This document shows positions 45,534 to 56,719 of a stretch of 64,000 nt of DNA, one piece after another. Made by a program: the position numbers and the translations under genes. Source of the stretch: Pteria penguin (lineage: Eukaryota; Mollusca; Bivalvia; Pterioida; Pteriidae). The stretch spans positions 60,432,393 to 60,496,392 of the forward strand of contig CM068581.1 of the NCBI GenBank assembly GCA_035048485.1, given 5' to 3'. The stretch's first letter is position 1. Each line of letters opens with the position of its first letter. The notes under the pieces were generated by a model. It was not told where the DNA came from and searched no databases. It saw only the letters and a program-made list of their open reading frames with translations.

Positions 45534-45662
45534 AAAACACTGTACTTCTGTTCTAATATACCAATCATTCGGCCACGAGCATCACTGAAGAAACATAACT
45601 TGTCGAAATGCGCATATGGTGCACAAAATTAAAAGGTATATATGTTCTATATTTATTATAAC
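45534..45662 (+). repeat. single copy of the 350-bp repeat family, with hammerhead-like core
   Basis: It matches the reverse complement of the 61.8-62.8 kb unit from AACACTG to TTATTATAACC, ending at the unit boundary. It carries CTGAAGA, a weak stem, then GAAATGCGC at 45577-45624. Confidence 0.8.
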
Positions 45663-45664
45663 CT

Positions 45665-46550
45665 GTACTAGTGTGTTCCATCCATATACTTGAGCGTATG
45701 GTATCCAATTTATGCGTATAATTTTTTGTATATCTACAAGCATTATGGATTTAGATTAATAAATTATACAATAATGATATACTTTTTTAATTATTAGAAA
45801 GTGCTGTTGCTTCCTTCGAAGTTATAATGACAAATTGTTAAAAGGTTTTTTTTTCTAGCCATGAATATCTTAGATATCTTGAAATGATATATTCTATAAA
45901 TAACAAGAAAAAAAGTTTACCAATGAGAAGTTATGAGAAGTCAATTTATTAGAATTAGGAAGATAAAATAAAAACTTTAATAAGATTTTAAATCCATCTG
46001 CCTAACATCATCTATGCTAAAATATTCAGTCATATTTGAAATTAATTATGAAAAATGAGTAATTGGAAAGCAAAGACAATAACACAAAAGGCAAAACTTA
46101 AAATAATTATGCATTATCATTTTCATTGAGTAATCTACATTGGAAACATATATTTGCATTCTGAATCTTTATATTTTTGGCGGTCGAAGTGAGATAAGAT
46201 CACATTATACAATGTAAATAATCTGAAGACGAAATTTTAATATTACCCAAAACATTAATGGAGCATGGTCCAACTGAATTTGAGAAAAGAATGAAAAAAT
46301 GTAAACGGATTTCTTAAACCGAAATCAATTTTTAGTATGTTATCTAAGATTTGTAAAAAGTATCTTTACCAAAGTTGATGTCGATGCCCGATTTAAATTT
46401 GGCACATAACCACGCCAACTCTTTGAATATTGATGAGGGTGGTCAGAAGAAATCACGTGACAATGAAACTTGAGCTTTAGTCGATTCTAACATATGTTCC
46501 ACTTTTCTTTTATTGGCCTTGGAGTGTGTGTATAGTTGTTTTTTCTACTG
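45665..46550. other. AT-rich spacer
   Basis: No gene or repeat is recognised. Confidence 0.4.
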
Positions 46551-46554
46551 CTTT

Positions 46555-48222
46555 TTAGCTCACCTGAGCCAAAGGCTGATGTGAGCTATAGTCATAGTGC
46601 GCCGTCCGTCGTCGTCCGTCCGTCGTTAACTTGTTCACATTTTCGACGTATTCTCAGGAACTACATTGCAGATTTGGATCTGTACGCAAGGTCCCCTACT
46701 AAAATTGTGTTCGGGATCCAGATTTCCTCAGGGGGTGGATCCAGGGCGGGGCCAAAAGTGCCCAAAACGGTACCCCTCTTCAAACATCTTCTCTTCGAGA
46801 ACCAGTACATAAATGGGGAAACTAATTGCATTTCAACAATCTATAAAGATGGGTTATCAAACATTTTGTTCAGGGTTAAGATCCGTCAAATAGAAATTTA
46901 GACGTGTTTCTGGACTTGGTCATTTCAATGCAGAAAAGTGTCATGTTTTTCAGTTAATTGATATTGATGATTTCTTAATGACTATTTTGATCAAAATTGT
47001 GGTAAGGAATATCATTGTGAAAGAATTTTGTCAATATCTCAATTTTTGGATTTTTAGGAATTTCTTAAGTCTTCCAAAAAAAAAGGGGGGGGGGGTGTTG
47101 GCCATTTCTCACATTTTCAACTTTTTCTGCAAAGCTGTTCGAAGGATTTTTATAAATCTTGGTAGAGTTAAGTCACTTATGATCCTCTTCAAATTCTGTT
47201 GTTTTCGTCCAGACCTCTTTACAGGAGGCGCCACCAAGTCAAAAGTAGGTCATAAAATAGTACCCTCCTTTGACAATATTCTTGACAATATCACACGGGC
47301 TGTATACAGAAACAAACAGAATGCATAAAAATGATCTAGAAGGATACGTGAAGACGTATGTCATTTTGGTTCCCTTCCAAAATCATTTTTTAGAATTTTT
47401 TTTCCGACATTTCTTTGGACTTGGTGATTTCAATGCAGAAAGGTGTCATAATCCTAGTTAATTGAAAATGATGATTTCTTATGGACTATTGTGATCATAA
47501 TTATGGTGAGGAATGTTACTTTGAAAGAATTTTGTTAATATCTCAATTTTTGAATTTTCTATGAAATTTTCAAGACTTCCAAATGAGGGTGTATAGGAAC
47601 AATTCTTCACATTTTTAACTTCTGCTTTTATACCACATGAAAGCTTTTAATGAAACATGGAATACATGAAGTACTATAGGTTCTCTATCAATTTGGTAAA
47701 TTTCAACCAAATTGGTTAACAGGTAATGCCACCATGTCTAAAAAGTAGGTCTCACAATGGTACATATACCACTTGGTAATTGAAATATGGAGAGTAGCGG
47801 TTCAAATCCAGCTGTGGCCAAATTTTTTTTTTATTTCTTTACACATCTAAATAAGTTTTTAGATGTTTCTCAACACTCAACATATGAAATTAGCCATTTT
47901 AAGTTAGATTTGGACAATATTTGAAACAATTGTTGTTCATGACCCAGACTTTAAATCAGTCAACAAAATGCCCCACCTAAAGAAAATGACTAACTTGTAG
48001 CCCTTAATCACATCTTGCAGAGACAAAGCAAATGCTTAATATCAAAATCACCTGAATATATGTGCAAAAAAGTGTAGTTTTTTATTCTGGTCTGAAATGA
48101 ATTTCAACATTTGTGTTGACTTAGTCACAGTAATGCAAAAATAAATGAAATCTCCCTTCCTGCATGACTGATCATCTAGGTACTCATGTGAACGATATAG
48201 GCCCACTTGGGCCTCTTGTTTG
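46555..48222 (+). mobile_element. second satellite-cored element of the 7-kb family
   Basis: The left end has GCTCACCTGAGCC ... GTGAGCTATAGTCATAGTGC and CGTCCGTCGTTAACTTGTTC. The right end is CGATATAGGCCCACTTGGGC with palindrome AGGCCCACTTGGGCCT at 48199-48214, then CTTGT. Ends match the 7.06-8.83 kb element, but the core differs: about 505-bp diverged repeats. The 116-121-codon frames inside are not supported as genes. Confidence 0.7.
46911..47590 (+). repeat. 505-bp direct repeat in the second element's core
   Basis: TGGACTTGGT ... TTTCAATGCAGAAA at 46911 recurs at 47416, and both continue through GATTTCTTA, AAAGAATTTTGT and TCTCAATTTTTG with many changes. Confidence 0.7.
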
Positions 48223-48224
48223 CT

Positions 48225-49125
48225 TTTCCCGTGCTCGTATTCCTCCATGTGAACCATTGTTGTTGTTTTCTACTGTGAATATTTGCGAACGCGCATTATT
48301 ATAGGAACAGCATCGCCTTATTTAGAGAATTGCAACCAACCGAATTTAATTCGACTCAATTACCTTTATTCTACGAAAACGTTGAGGGATTTTAGTTTTA
48401 AATTTTGCAATTAACACAAAGTTTATAATTTATGCAATACAGGAAAAATAAGATATTGTCGTATTCATTCTTTTCATGCTATAATTTTCCAGTCTCGGAC
48501 CAGGAAATGAAATGTAATGGAATGATGAAGTTTTATGACGTAATGTTGAAGTGATCTGCACACAAGGATATTTATATTTAAATAACTACATAAGGAATTA
48601 ATGTTTTTTAAGATGATCTCTGTGATGTCTTTTAGGAGTGCTATTCTTATTGTCTGTTTATCCGTGGCGAATGATCTCATAAAACTGTATCAAATGTTTC
48701 TTTCCTTTCTGCAGGAAAAACTTTAAGTACAGAATTACCAGACAATATAAAACTTCCGCGTTAGATGTGTTATTTACACCACGGCATATCTAAATATATT
48801 TTAGCTCGAACTGTCAGATCCAAGCGTTGACACATGGGTTTGAATTACTTCTATGAAGAGAATCGACGAGAAGTGAGTTAACTCGAAACTTAAAATTACT
48901 CACCATTCACTTTGTCGATCGCAAATTCACTTTCAGAAAAAAAAAAGATTTTATATAAGAAAGTTTTATATAAGCCATATAGCAGGTGACTTTTAATATT
49001 CTTCCTCCGAATTTCCTCGTACTGCATTCGCTTTAGAATTTACCATAATTTGAAAATAGAAATCCTGGGAAAGTGTTTTAAATCGCTTGTTACCGGCCTT
49101 TTTTTATCGAAATTTATGATATGGA
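48225..49125. other. spacer with isolated splice-like sites
   Basis: MGLNYFYEENRRE at 48836 onwards ends at a GTGAGT donor on the plus strand. A 26-nt minus-strand segment near 48905-48930 (EFAIDKVN) has acceptor and donor-like borders. Neither is long enough to call. Confidence 0.25.
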
Positions 49126-49169
49126 ACTTTGAATTTTGACTTAAGTGTTATTATATCCTTTTTCCTAAT

Positions 49170-49390
49170 GTTATGTGGCTGTGACACTTTCCACACATTG
49201 TTTTTTCACATTCATGTTTATATACAGCGCAGAATTATATTGTTTCGTCTGTATGTCAGGGCATTCACGGCGGGTGTGGCTAGTCAAACAGGAGACGCTC
49301 ATAGCTTCCCGGGCACTTTGTCTCACCTCTGAATTTCAGGGGTCCGTGAATGTCCACTGTAGTACATTGTTGTTAGTGCCATAGTCATGT
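49170..49390 (+). mobile_element. 3' end fragment of the RT retroelement family
   Basis: GGCGGGTGTGGCTAGTCA, GGCACTTTGTCTCACCTCTG and GTACATTGTTGTTAGTGCC match the inverted fragment at 30.0-30.1 kb and, more weakly, the 3' regions at 32.4 and 37.9 kb. Overlapping frames of 67-69 codons are not genes. Confidence 0.6.
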
Positions 49391-49394
49391 GACA

Positions 49395-50390
49395 CCATTT
49401 ATTTTCGTATTTTATTTGGATATAAATAAGTGAATGGGAAAGCGAATGGTAAGTAACATTCTACCAAGGAAAGTTTCAATCTTCATCAGTTCCTGTCGAC
49501 ACTTTCCATAGGAGAAATCAAACCGAAATCTCATTATTGAGGCTGACATTTCGGACTAATATCTTTTAATCTGTGTTTGTTATATATTTCTGGAAATAAT
49601 ATAAATGAAATACAAACACCCTGTTTTATGGCAACTGAATAATCATTCAGAAATCCCCGGTCGTTTATGTTTGTTTAACAAGTTGTAATACTCTTTTTCG
49701 CATATGCAATTATTTTAGTATGATAAAGAAACAAGATCAGAACAATTAGTATATACATATATATAGTCTTACCTGTACTTTTATTTATGAAATTCTTGCA
49801 TAGGTATATATGGTCTTCATCACAAATATACATACTTAAGATAAGCCAACGACATTTCCCTCTATCAGAATTATATTCGTAGTTGTGCATATGCATTACT
49901 TATAATAGTTCTTGCAATAACAACTGTATGTAAAAAAGGGAATAGGAAGTACAAAATAAAGCGCACGCATTTAGTAACGAATGTAGTGTTTTATTCCAGT
50001 AGGAGATGATATTAGCATGGGTTGTTGTAATTAGTCATAGTTATATAATCATATTTATAGGACACTTTGGTTATCACTGTACACTCCACACGCTTTCAAT
50101 TTCCTGACAATGATTATATTACTTGTTTAAACAACGACGTGAAGATATCATCCGAATAATGGCCTTCAATGAATACAAATAACTTTATAGAATGTTTGTA
50201 AACACGAAATGGGTATGCACAGGATGTATCCTGTTAGTTCAAATCTGACATTTGAAGTCGATTGCACAAAACCGCTTATTGAAGCATATGAATTATCACT
50301 TTTCTATGTTTTAGAAAATTAAAAATTGAAAAGAATGCATAACATGAAATCTAAAAGACAATATTTGTTTAAAATGTCAGAATTGTAAAT
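49395..50390. other. AT-rich spacer
   Basis: No gene or repeat is recognised. Confidence 0.4.
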
Positions 50391-50559
50391 TTTAAATGTG
50401 TGCCCGTTGATTGTATTGCTTTTGTAATGAGTGGGAAGGTGGACCCTTAAAACGGTTAACAGCTGAGTAACAATTGAATTAACCGCTTCAAGTCAGTAAC
50501 TGTTTTGCAATCGGATACTTCTGCGATATCTTTTAACATGCTAATGAGATATGATCATG

Positions 50560-50935
50560 ATCCCATACCTTTCGGAATACCCAGGAGTGAAATAATGGTC
50601 ATGATATTTCATATAATTCTCCTTCATCCCAGGGCACTTTCTCCACCTCTGTTCAAATTTCTGAATCCCTTCAAAATAGAGCACTTCATTCAGGTCCCTA
50701 AGTACGCAGCCTACTTACAACGTCAATGACACCCTCATTACTAAAATTTCTTACCATGTAGGTACGATTTTAGTTTTGAAACAGCCGGAGATCAAATTGG
50801 GCTTAATCATCAGAATGTGGGGATCAGGCAGATCCTTGAAGCTGAGTTCCGTCACAGCTGTCATTTCAACATGGGAAGCGTGAGCAAATGCATTATCTTG
50901 CACGAATGCAACGCCTCAGGTTAGCTTTTTAGAAG
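50560..50935 (-). pseudogene. mariner transposase C-terminal half, degraded
   Basis: The minus strand reads AFVQDNAFAHASHVEMTAVT and ELSFKDLPDPHILMIKPN, the block with the second catalytic Asp (QDNA). After stops and a frameshift come SNEGVIDVVSRL and LYFEGIQKFEQRWRKCPGMK, ending ENYMKYHDHYF. These are the mariner C-terminal landmarks, including the GI-K-RW-KC-GDY end. The third Asp region is altered (DPHILMIKPN). The N-terminal half is absent. Confidence 0.85.
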
Positions 50936-50936
50936 A

Positions 50937-51560
50937 TTATGACGCCCAAAGAAATTCATGAGGACTCCATAAAACCCTTTGAAAGGAGTCATTTTCTTAT
51001 ATAAATTATATGGTACTGTTAAATAGAGTTGCTGAGTTTAGAACGGGGAGGGAGAGCGTGAAAGATGAACCGTTTTGGATGTCCCAGGAATCTACCAAGA
51101 TTATCCCAAAGAATTTACGGAATAGAATGTCACTCAGGATGAAACACGAGTTCACCATTTTGATCCTAAATCTAAAATACAAAGCATGCAATTGATCCCC
51201 TTTGGCTTATTCCCTCCTAAACCATTCAAGAAAGTTTCCTCAGCTTGGAATGTCTTGGCCTCTATCTTTTTAGGCAATCAGGGAATAATCATGATTGATT
51301 TTCTTGAAGGCCACATGATAAATAGTGCACGTTATGCAAATGAGTTACATGTACAGTTTTTGCTCATACCCATATTGTCAAGATTTAGCCCAATAAGATT
51401 CCTATCTGTTCACAAAACTAAAATTTTATCCACATGCTTAGTATTTTGGAGCAATGACGATGTCATTGACGCTGTATATGAATACTAAGGGGACTACAGT
51501 GGCGCATGGGATGAAGGGATCGAGATTGTATTTAAGAAAAAAAAAGACGAGTCTTTCAAA
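50937..51560 (+). pseudogene. second mariner transposase remnant, opposite strand
   Basis: The plus strand begins MTPKEIHEDSIKPFERS, then LNRVAEFRTGRESVKDEP, the N-terminal mariner helix-turn-helix region. After a gap it continues WNVLASIFLGNQGIIMIDFL and EGHMINSARYANELH, the block around the first catalytic Asp (MIDF). FWSNDDVIDAVYEY lies near the end. The QDNA block is missing, with frameshifts and stops. It begins directly where the minus-strand mariner piece stops. Confidence 0.85.
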
Positions 51561-51632
51561 TCCTGGGTATTTTCTGGGAGCGAGAACTTATTGATCATAC
51601 CTTGAGTAAATGTTTTGGTTTTAATGTTTATT

Positions 51633-51881
51633 GATTGATTGGTTATTGTTTTACGTCACCTCACGGTTCTTTCACGTATACGGTGCCTGATGCATTGCAT
51701 ATAAATTTCTACCTTTACAACGGACCCGTCCGAAGCAGTGAGGGATCTTTTACATGCCACGCATACCGTGGCACGGGAACTCGGTTTTTACTGTCTTATC
51801 CGGTGTGCCCAGGCGGAAATCGTACCCGGGATCACTAGGTCATAAGCCGAGCACCTCATCCAATGGGCCACACAGGCTTGA
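51633..51881 (-). mobile_element. tRNA-derived SINE with exact target duplication
   Basis: The minus-strand head has GGCCCATTGGATGAGGTGC, a degenerate B box and the shared body; a few internal blocks are missing. TTTAATGTTTATT flanks it at 51620-51632 and 51882-51894. Confidence 0.9.
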
Positions 51882-51894
51882 TTTAATGTTTATT

Positions 51895-53000
51895 TCACAC
51901 ATTTTCTAGTAGAATAAATCTAAAACAAGTATACCACTGAATATATATGTGTACAAATATACATACACATACATATATGTTTTAAAATTTTGGCAATGTT
52001 TGACAAACAGGTCCAATGGAAAATTTTAATCATTTCATGAAAACATTATGAAAGTAATGTTAACCCGCTTCCACAAAAATAGAGGGGAAAGGTTTATTGC
52101 TTTTTCTTCAATGTCTTCAATGTCTTTACTGTTTTAAGCAGATTAAAATATACGAAAATTGTAAGAAATCAAGATAAGGATGAAACTAATTGGTTCTAAC
52201 GCCTACAGAAATCTATTTGAAAGTTGGGATTATGAAAATACGCATTTTGCTGATTAAAATCGACTCTATGAGAAATGGGGAAATAGAATATAATAATCTC
52301 GACATAAAACTGAAATGCGCAGTGAAATTAATATCGATCTTGGTAATTCCATTTTGACGCAACACTTTCGGATAGCTGTATACATTAACTTTTAATCTAG
52401 TTATATACAAACTCTGTCTTTATGACATATTAATATCAATGTTTTATTCATCCTTCATTTAATAAAAAGCAGCTAAGGGAGTAATTACAAGATGCAGATA
52501 AATAATATGTCCATTACAATACTCATAAATATACGTTGTATGTCACCTATCTCGGGTCCGTTTCTCGTACAATATTTACTTCATGAAAATAAGATTAATT
52601 ATAGTAATATGATACAAGTATAAATTATAAGTATCCAATCATTGTAGTAAAAGCTATCTCATAAATTGTGATAAAAAGTCTAACGTGATTGCGTCGTACA
52701 ATTTTGATTATTCGTTTGCCCAAAAGGTGTTTCAGGCTATTTTTGAATTGTCATTTCTAAAACCTTGTCCTTTGCAACAATAATACTCATTGTGTGAATA
52801 ATATGAGTGCTCATTGTGAAATCAAAATAAAGGGTAATACAAATACTGACAAATAAACCAACATTCTGCTCCCTTAAAAAGATATCAGAAAATTATCTTA
52901 CTTTGAATATTATATAATATTTATACTATAGAAATAATTCTAAGTATTATTTTACTGAAGAGCAATCTTACCTTGTAATAATGTTGTAAAATAGTAGTCC
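51895..53000. other. AT-rich spacer
   Basis: No gene or repeat is recognised. Confidence 0.4.
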
Positions 53001-53003
53001 AGT

Positions 53004-53150
53004 ATGGACAAGGATGTTATGCCAGATTCGGAATCATTCGAGAATTGCGCAGAACGATATACTTTTGTTTATAGTGGCGTTTTGTTGATAGCGATGTTAC
53101 TGTTTGGCCTCACTTCCATATCTCTCTTATACAAAGTGCGTCAATACTAA
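53004..53150 (+). CDS. candidate 48-residue single-pass membrane micropeptide
   Basis: An ATG with A at -3 and G at +4 opens 48 codons to TAA. The N-terminus is acidic (MDKDVMPDSESFENCAERY), followed by a hydrophobic helix (VYSGVLLIAMLLFGLTSISL, about residues 22-42) and a basic end (YKVRQY). The positive-inside rule would place the C-terminus in the cytosol. AATAAA at 53339-53344 with a T/G-rich stretch after it could end the transcript. Antisense, an open run ends at a GTAAGA donor near 52977, so a minus-strand exon is the alternative. I know no named homolog. Confidence 0.33.
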   Translation: MDKDVMPDSESFENCAERYTFVYSGVLLIAMLLFGLTSISLLYKVRQY

Positions 53151-53354
53151 TTATATTGTCAGATTTTATGTGTTATATTCAAATATTTATCACATTAACC
53201 ATGATTAAGAATTATCTCCTGAAATAGAATGCATTCTCCTCCTACTCTTATTTTCGTTCTTCCTTTACGATCTAAAATTATTATTCTAATTACATGCATT
53301 TCTTTGTGAAAAGGAGGTAGTTAGTTATTTATTATTAAAATAAACTTTTGTGTG

Positions 53355-54280
53355 ACTTATTGGTGAAAATGAACACTCAGTGATTGCCTTGTGGTTTTCT
53401 GAATTCATTTATACAAAGATTTATGGGGTATGTTGACAGAAAAATACCGAATACAAAGGTATGAGGTATTTCATTGCAAATTAAATTATATGTTGTGAAA
53501 AGTTTACAAGGTAAGTTAACTTTTATTTCAGAACAAAATACAGTTTCTTGTGTCACTTTATAAGTTATTCAATGTTTCATACTTTACTAACGGTCGTTCT
53601 TGTTTTTCCGATAATGTTTTGCATAAAGTCCATCATAGTTACATGTCATTAATACAAATGTCACGGTAAACATGTAACTGTACTATAAACATCAATACTT
53701 AAGCCAGTGTTTGTAATATTGTTTGAATTAATTTCCATTATAATTACATCCATCGGAAACTGTGTCAAATAAGAGATGAAATTTAAGACGAAATTAGGGA
53801 ATAAGTGCATAATGTTATATCTCCCAATTCGAAAATTATGATTTACATAAAGTAATTTACATGAATATTGGGATTTGAAACAGAATTCTTCATACATTTC
53901 TTTTTGCTTGCCTTTGATTTGAGTGCTATTTGATCAATGCTTGTTGGAAGCTGTTATTTTCATAGGTAGAGATGTTGATGATATGTCGTCATAGTGAAAG
54001 AGGCATAAAAGAAAATGGATTATTTAGTCGCGTTTCTTCATAATGGAAAATAATCTGAAAACATCTTAGTATATATTTGCTTTCAATCTTATGAATGACA
54101 AAAAGTACTTTAGATAAAAATATAAGCAAATCATTGGTCAGTCACAAGGATTTGCAAAATATCATTAATTTCGAAGCACCAAATATACGCAGTAAGCAGG
54201 AAATCTGTATTTTGTATCATTTACCGATTAGGAGAAATTGCGTAAAAATGGTCCGTTACTTAAATTGGTTAATTACCTAT
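53355..54280. other. AT-rich spacer
   Basis: No gene or repeat is recognised. Confidence 0.4.
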
Positions 54281-54283
54281 AGA

Positions 54284-54712
54284 TATCAAGAAGAAACCCT
54301 TAATATCTATCGATATCGATGATATATGATGATATATAAATGCAGGCATCCTGTAATATATATGATCAAGAAGAAACCCTTAATATCTATCGATATCGAT
54401 GATATATGATGATATATAAATGCAGGCATCCTGTAATATATATAATCAAGAAGAAACCCTTAATATCTATCGATATCGATGATATATGATGATATATAAA
54501 TGCAGGCATCCTGTAATATATATAATCAAGAAGAAACCCTTAATATCTATCGATATCGATGATATATGATGATATATAAATGCAGGCATCCTTTAATATA
54601 TATAATTAAGAAGAAACCCTTAATATCTATCGATATCGATGATATATGATGATATATAAATGCAGGCATCCTGTAATATATATGATCAAGAAGAAACCCT
54701 TAATATCTATGT
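54284..54712. repeat. 80-bp tandem array, five and a third units
   Basis: AAGAAACCCTTAATATCTAT begins units at 54291, 54371, 54451, 54531, 54611 and 54691. Each full unit holds the palindrome ATCGATATCGAT and GATATATGATGATATAT. Units are nearly identical. Confidence 0.95.
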
Positions 54713-54714
54713 TG

Positions 54715-55315
54715 AATTTGTCGATTATACATCTTTAATCGCAGTGTTTTTCATTGTATCATTAATCGAACAGTTGTTTGCATTGTAGCTTCCTGTATCT
54801 TTAAGCGTCTTTCCTTTCTGAGAATGCCTTACTTTTCAATGGTACCAAAAGCACAAAATAATAGAATTCAACATACTTTACACAAAAAACAAATTCAAAT
54901 AACTCATAAAGAAGTATTGTTTAATGACAAGTTTAAATAGTCTAAATGACATAAAAATGTTAAATGTGCCAAATATGTATTTGTACGAAAAAAAAAAAAT
55001 TGTTAAACATTTAAATACATCAAAGTAGTTATTATTTATGATTGATCTAAGTTGTTAGTTGATAATTTTGAAGGATGCGTCGCTGTACAAGATCAATGTT
55101 GTTGTTTATATACACCATGAATTTGTATTTGTTAGGGATTTTAAACATCCTAAAGTAATACGTAACAAAAAAGACACAACACGATCATGTGATATTGATT
55201 CTGTTATATCAAAGTCATTGATTAAAATGCATTACCATTTCGGTTGTATTGAAATAATCAAATAAAACGTAATATAATAAATACTAGAATTGAGAAGAGT
55301 TTTAAAAGTAGAATA
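54715..55315. other. AT-rich spacer
   Basis: A 68-codon plus-strand frame at 55059-55265 lacks other support. Nothing else is recognised. Confidence 0.3.
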
Positions 55316-55320
55316 TACAA

Positions 55321-55503
55321 TCATAGTTTATCGATTTGTAATCCCAAAAGAATAATAAAAATTTGGTCTCTCTCATCTGTGATCGTTGGTACCGTTTTGC
55401 ATCCAAATTTGACTTGGCCATTAACATATAGTCTAGTTTTTCCAGCCATAACTTCTAAAATGACAGGATCGCTTAATGGAGAATTGACAACTTTACGGCC
55501 CAT
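55321..55503 (-). CDS. candidate terminal exon or small gene, function unknown
   Basis: The minus strand opens at ATG 55503-55501 and runs 60 codons to TGA at 55323-55321. The peptide is MGRKVVNSPLSDPVILEVMA, GKTRLYVNGQVKFGCKTVPT, then ITDERDQIFIILLGLQIDKL. Its even composition, glycine/valine strands and charged turns make it one of the most protein-like frames in the window. The beta-rich pattern could suit a small sandwich domain; that is inference. The AG directly before the ATG could also be an acceptor. No polyA signal is found below it. Confidence 0.35.
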   Translation of the reverse strand: MGRKVVNSPLSDPVILEVMAGKTRLYVNGQVKFGCKTVPTITDERDQIFIILLGLQIDKL

Positions 55504-55837
55504 CTCATAACAATGTCACAACAGTGGCAATCAAGTAACAACTATGACAAAGCGGATTTTGTAAAACGCAAAGTAAATTGTTTTCTAGAGGATGAATTGA
55601 TTATTTGTTTTATTCACTTGCACGACGGATTCAGAATGATCTTATATCTAGATAGAAAATTAAAAATTTCAAAGTTTTAAAAAGAAAACAAATTATTACT
55701 ACATGAAGGTCGTGTGGAAAACCTATTGTGCTCTTAGTGAAATCCATCCTAAATCCCCCATCTTGTATAGTTCTTTAATGTGAAATTGAAATGTCATTAA
55801 TGGTTTGGTTGTTTGTTTATTGTTGTATACTTATTAA

Positions 55838-56080
55838 GATTCACGTATACAGTGTCGGCTCTGTATGACGTAGTACTCGGATCCGTCTTAAACAGTGAAC
55901 GATCTGTATGTGTGTCGCGTGACTATAGACATCAAGCTTTAGTGTCTTGTCGAAAAAAGGAACAATGGCTGGTCGGGCTCGAGAGCGGAATCTTTCGACT
56001 TCCAGTCGAGCACACACTTCATCTGGATGGGTTATAAACACGAAAGCTTTCGACTTCCATTTGAACACTTACGCTTCATT
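55838..56080 (-). mobile_element. degraded tRNA-derived SINE
   Basis: Relics of the shared SINE body survive: ATTCACGTATACAGTGTCGG, GTGAACGATCTGT and a GTCTTGTCGAAAAAAGG block. The B box is barely recognisable. It directly abuts a fragment of the 350-bp repeat. Confidence 0.5.
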
Positions 56081-56084
56081 ATGA

Positions 56085-56240
56085 GTCACCTCTGAAAAAT
56101 ATTAGTTTCCGAGGGAGTCCTCAGATCAGTTTTCAGTACTTAATTACTTACTCAAAAGAAATTACTGAGCCATATTTTTTTTCTAAGATAATCTATAACT
56201 AAGGAGTATCTCCCTCATGCGTATCTGTCCATAGATGAGT
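56085..56240 (+). repeat. partial copy of the 350-bp repeat family
   Basis: TCCGAGGGAG, TTTTCAGTACTTAATTACTT and AACTAAGGAGTATCTCCCTC match the reverse complement of the 61.8-62.8 kb unit. The hammerhead-like part is not included. Confidence 0.65.
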
Positions 56241-56289
56241 TATCTGGCTCTTAATGTTGAATCAATTTGGTGATGAGTTCGCTCTTCAT

Positions 56290-56332
56290 AAAAATAAATT
56301 TCAGAACATAGATACGTGTATAAATTCTGGTG

Positions 56333-56394
<62 letters not shown>

Positions 56395-56435
56395 TCAGAA
56401 TTTATACACGTATCTATGTTCTGAAATTTGTTTTT
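56290..56435. mobile_element. perfect 34-bp inverted repeat around a CA microsatellite
   Basis: The arms 56296-56329 and 56396-56429 are exact complements, starting AAATTTCAGAACATAGATAC. The match extends to about 40 bp with one mismatch. The loop is GTGCT plus a CA run (about 56336-56390) and TGCAT. The exact arms suggest a young MITE-like element or a hairpin-made duplication. Confidence 0.9.
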
Positions 56436-56719
56436 ACTACATCTGAAAAGCTTATGAATGTAGAAACAGTGTTTGCGTACAAATTAGAATCGTTGATAAA
56501 AACTAAATGCTAACAATACTATATTACTAAGCTTTAGGTCATGCTGTTGAAAATAGTAGTCACGTATTTTACTTGAAAAACAAAAATACTTACACCCATG
56601 TTGAGATCTCACTAAATATCATCCCTTGCCTTTATAGTTCTCTGCTGACAACCCATATACCGGTAGATACTGGACGATTTATGTGTGTTTTATGTTTAAC
56701 ATTTTCCATATTGTTTTAG

